The notes beneath the pieces were generated by a model, which worked only from the letters and a program-made list of their open reading frames with translations, had not been told where the DNA came from and made no database searches. Shown here piece after piece: positions 62,342-64,000 of a DNA stretch of 64,000 bases (positions are counted from its first letter, which is position 1; each line of letters begins with the position of its first letter). The position numbers and the translations under genes are program-made. The stretch is taken from positions 22,519-86,518 of the forward strand of contig CANRZB010000011.1 in assembly GCA_947644195.1 (NCBI GenBank), in the 5' to 3' direction. Source of the DNA: an uncultured Clostridium sp. (GTDB lineage: Bacteria > Bacillota > Clostridia > Lachnospirales > Lachnospiraceae).

Positions 62342-62820
62342 CTAAACAGTAATCTCTATCTGATTTCCCTCAATCGCTACAATACAAATCTCATAATATC
62401 CATCGCCAGTGGTTCTTGGACCGCTAATAATTTCCTTGCCTTCTCTAAATCATTTACATACATAGCAATATGATCTATCTTCATAAGTTCTTTTGCATAT
62501 CCATGATGCCTGTATTTTGGTTCCGTATATACATTTAATACCGTACCTGTTTTCCCATTCATAAATGCAGGACTTATCGGTTTTTCAACTAATAGCAGTA
62601 ATGCACATGCGACTATATCTTGTTCGCTTCTTCCAATCTATGCAAATAGATTTTAATTAAGATTCTTCATAAAATAATCCGGCAAATCTCTTTCAATAAT
62701 TGCCAATTCTTTTTCATTCTAATTACCATATTCTTCATATAGGTATGCAACTTTTAGCTTTACCAGTTGTTCAACATCTTGGCTTGTTGCTTTTCCAAAA
62801 ACCATATCATATCTCTCCTT
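62342..62820 (-). pseudogene. Composite remnant: GNAT with three in-frame stops joined to an internally deleted VOC protein
   Basis: Minus translation DMVFGKATSQDVEQLVKLKVAYLYEEYGN*NEKELAIIERDLPDYFMKNLN*NLFA*IGRSEQDIVAC...[35 protein letters not shown], then [30 protein letters not shown] in another frame. Confidence 0.7.
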
Positions 62821-62852
62821 ATCATGATTTGGCAAGGCATAAAACTTTCTCT

Positions 62853-63665
62853 CTATACATCATTTTCCTTTGTTTTAACATTTATACTGAAAGTTTCTTT
62901 ACCAAAACGATTAAGTATGACAAATGTATTTCCATGCCATTCTGCCTTTGCATATAAACGACTGACCAACCTATCTACATACCGAACATCTTCACTAATC
63001 ACTGCTTGACAGTAAATGTTTCCATTTCGGTCTACAATTTTAAGATACCACCCTTCCCCTGTTTCATCAGAAAGAATTCGATATACATGAGCAGTTAATC
63101 CGATATTCTTGTTTCGCCTTGTCAGCTTACTGATGCGTTCCTCTCGTACAAATTGATTATTGATAATATTTTCAAATGCCCCTTTTAATTTCTTTGTAAC
63201 ATCTTCATGACAGTGGTTTCGTTGTGCGATATCCAGCAAAGAATTTCTTAAAATCCCCAAAATAATCATTGGCTCAGTGTTTTTGTCTGCTTTCTCAATT
63301 GCATTTATTTCCTCCTGTTCAAGATAATACACTGAAATATTAAAATAATGATCACAAATATATTTCTTTTTTCCCGGAACCTGATATGCACAAATAGTGA
63401 TTCTCCCACTTCCATCAATGTCAATACCTTTTAGTTCTTCTTCTATCATACGGCATAAATAAAAACTTCTATTATGTAAGGGCGGTCTGTTTTCCATCTG
63501 TTTACGGTGTAAATAATCATCTTTGGTATGCATAGGGCAATGTTTCTCCATCTTTTCTTTTTCAGCTTTCCTATCCCCCTCAAGCACAAGCAATTGAAAT
63601 TTCATCAGCAATTTCCTCCATAGACCTTCATTGTCCTCGGAACTCCTGTCAATTATTCGCATCAT
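62853..63665 (-). CDS. Unknown protein, 270 aa
   Basis: Long open ORF, coding-like; N-terminus charged, contains HCPMHTKDDY; no family recognised. Confidence 0.6.
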   Translation of the reverse strand: MMRIIDRSSEDNEGLWRKLLMKFQLLVLEGDRKAEKEKMEKHCPMHTKDDYLHRKQMENRPPLHNRSFYLCRMIEEELKGIDIDGSGRITICAYQVPGKKKYICDHYFNISVYYLEQEEINAIEKADKNTEPMIILGILRNSLLDIAQRNHCHEDVTKKLKGAFENIINNQFVREERISKLTRRNKNIGLTAHVYRILSDETGEGWYLKIVDRNGNIYCQAVISEDVRYVDRLVSRLYAKAEWHGNTFVILNRFGKETFSINVKTKENDV

Positions 63666-64000
63666 TATAAGTAGTATATCATGTCACTGCATATAATACC
63701 ACCGTTTCCACAAATCAAGAGGCGGATCTAATATAAAAAAGCATATCCTCAACCTATAGTAGAATTAAATCTTGCACAAATAGAATTTAGTCTTTCATAC
63801 GAAAGTGTGCCTATCCATTCCCGCCTTGACTACCTAGTACCAAAAACCTGTTCCTCTGTCAAGGGCTTGCCGTTAGGGCCCACGGAAATCAATTTTTGAA
63901 TGTTATCCTTTACCGATCATTTCTGACAGGTAATTTTCTGTTATTCATTATTTACCCCACCCCTTCTGCTGTTTCGTCCGCAAAATACCGATATGTCCGA

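Noticed and set aside
44562-62820. Stop-codon reassignment or read-through to explain several in-frame TAG/TAA codons
   Set aside because: Long ORFs across the window end normally at TAA/TAG/TGA and the disrupted genes also show frameshifts and deletions, so ordinary pseudogenisation is simpler.
63700-64000. Minus-strand peptide-like stretch ISVGPNGKPLTEEQVFGTR at the window end
   Set aside because: Too short and truncated by stops to support a gene call from this window.

Overview
The window looks like a chromosomal segment of a Lachnospiraceae/Clostridia-type Firmicute; this is inferred from gene content and codon usage, no search was run. Roughly 1-28 kb is ordinary core or metabolic sequence: CobW GTPase, a RelB/RelE-type TA pair, GPH sugar transporter plus GH2 beta-galactosidase plus AraC regulator, TrmH, CheX, mfd, pth, HD-GYP, hprK, uvrC, two MCPs, an SNF-type transporter and a ZIP transporter. 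Roughly 28-64 kb is accessory and partly decaying. The most interesting items there are: (1) a repeated ~580-590 bp cassette, three clear copies plus remnants, each with an XRE regulator preceded by a conserved leader ending in an intrinsic terminator and bounded by inverted-repeat ends; (2) an agr-type quorum-sensing locus whose 46-aa AgrD-like pre-peptide is missing from the ORF track, with an 18-bp direct repeat placed just upstream of the putative agrBD promoter; (3) a 1625-aa secreted RTX-repeat protein with a possible PD-(D/E)xK nuclease-like N-terminal region, next to a tandem-duplicated pair of candidate immunity-like genes; (4) a second agr-like two-component system whose kinase is split by one in-frame TAG; (5) a GNAT-rich region with several internally deleted or fused gene remnants. 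No rRNA, tRNA, CRISPR array, integrase or transposase was recognised.
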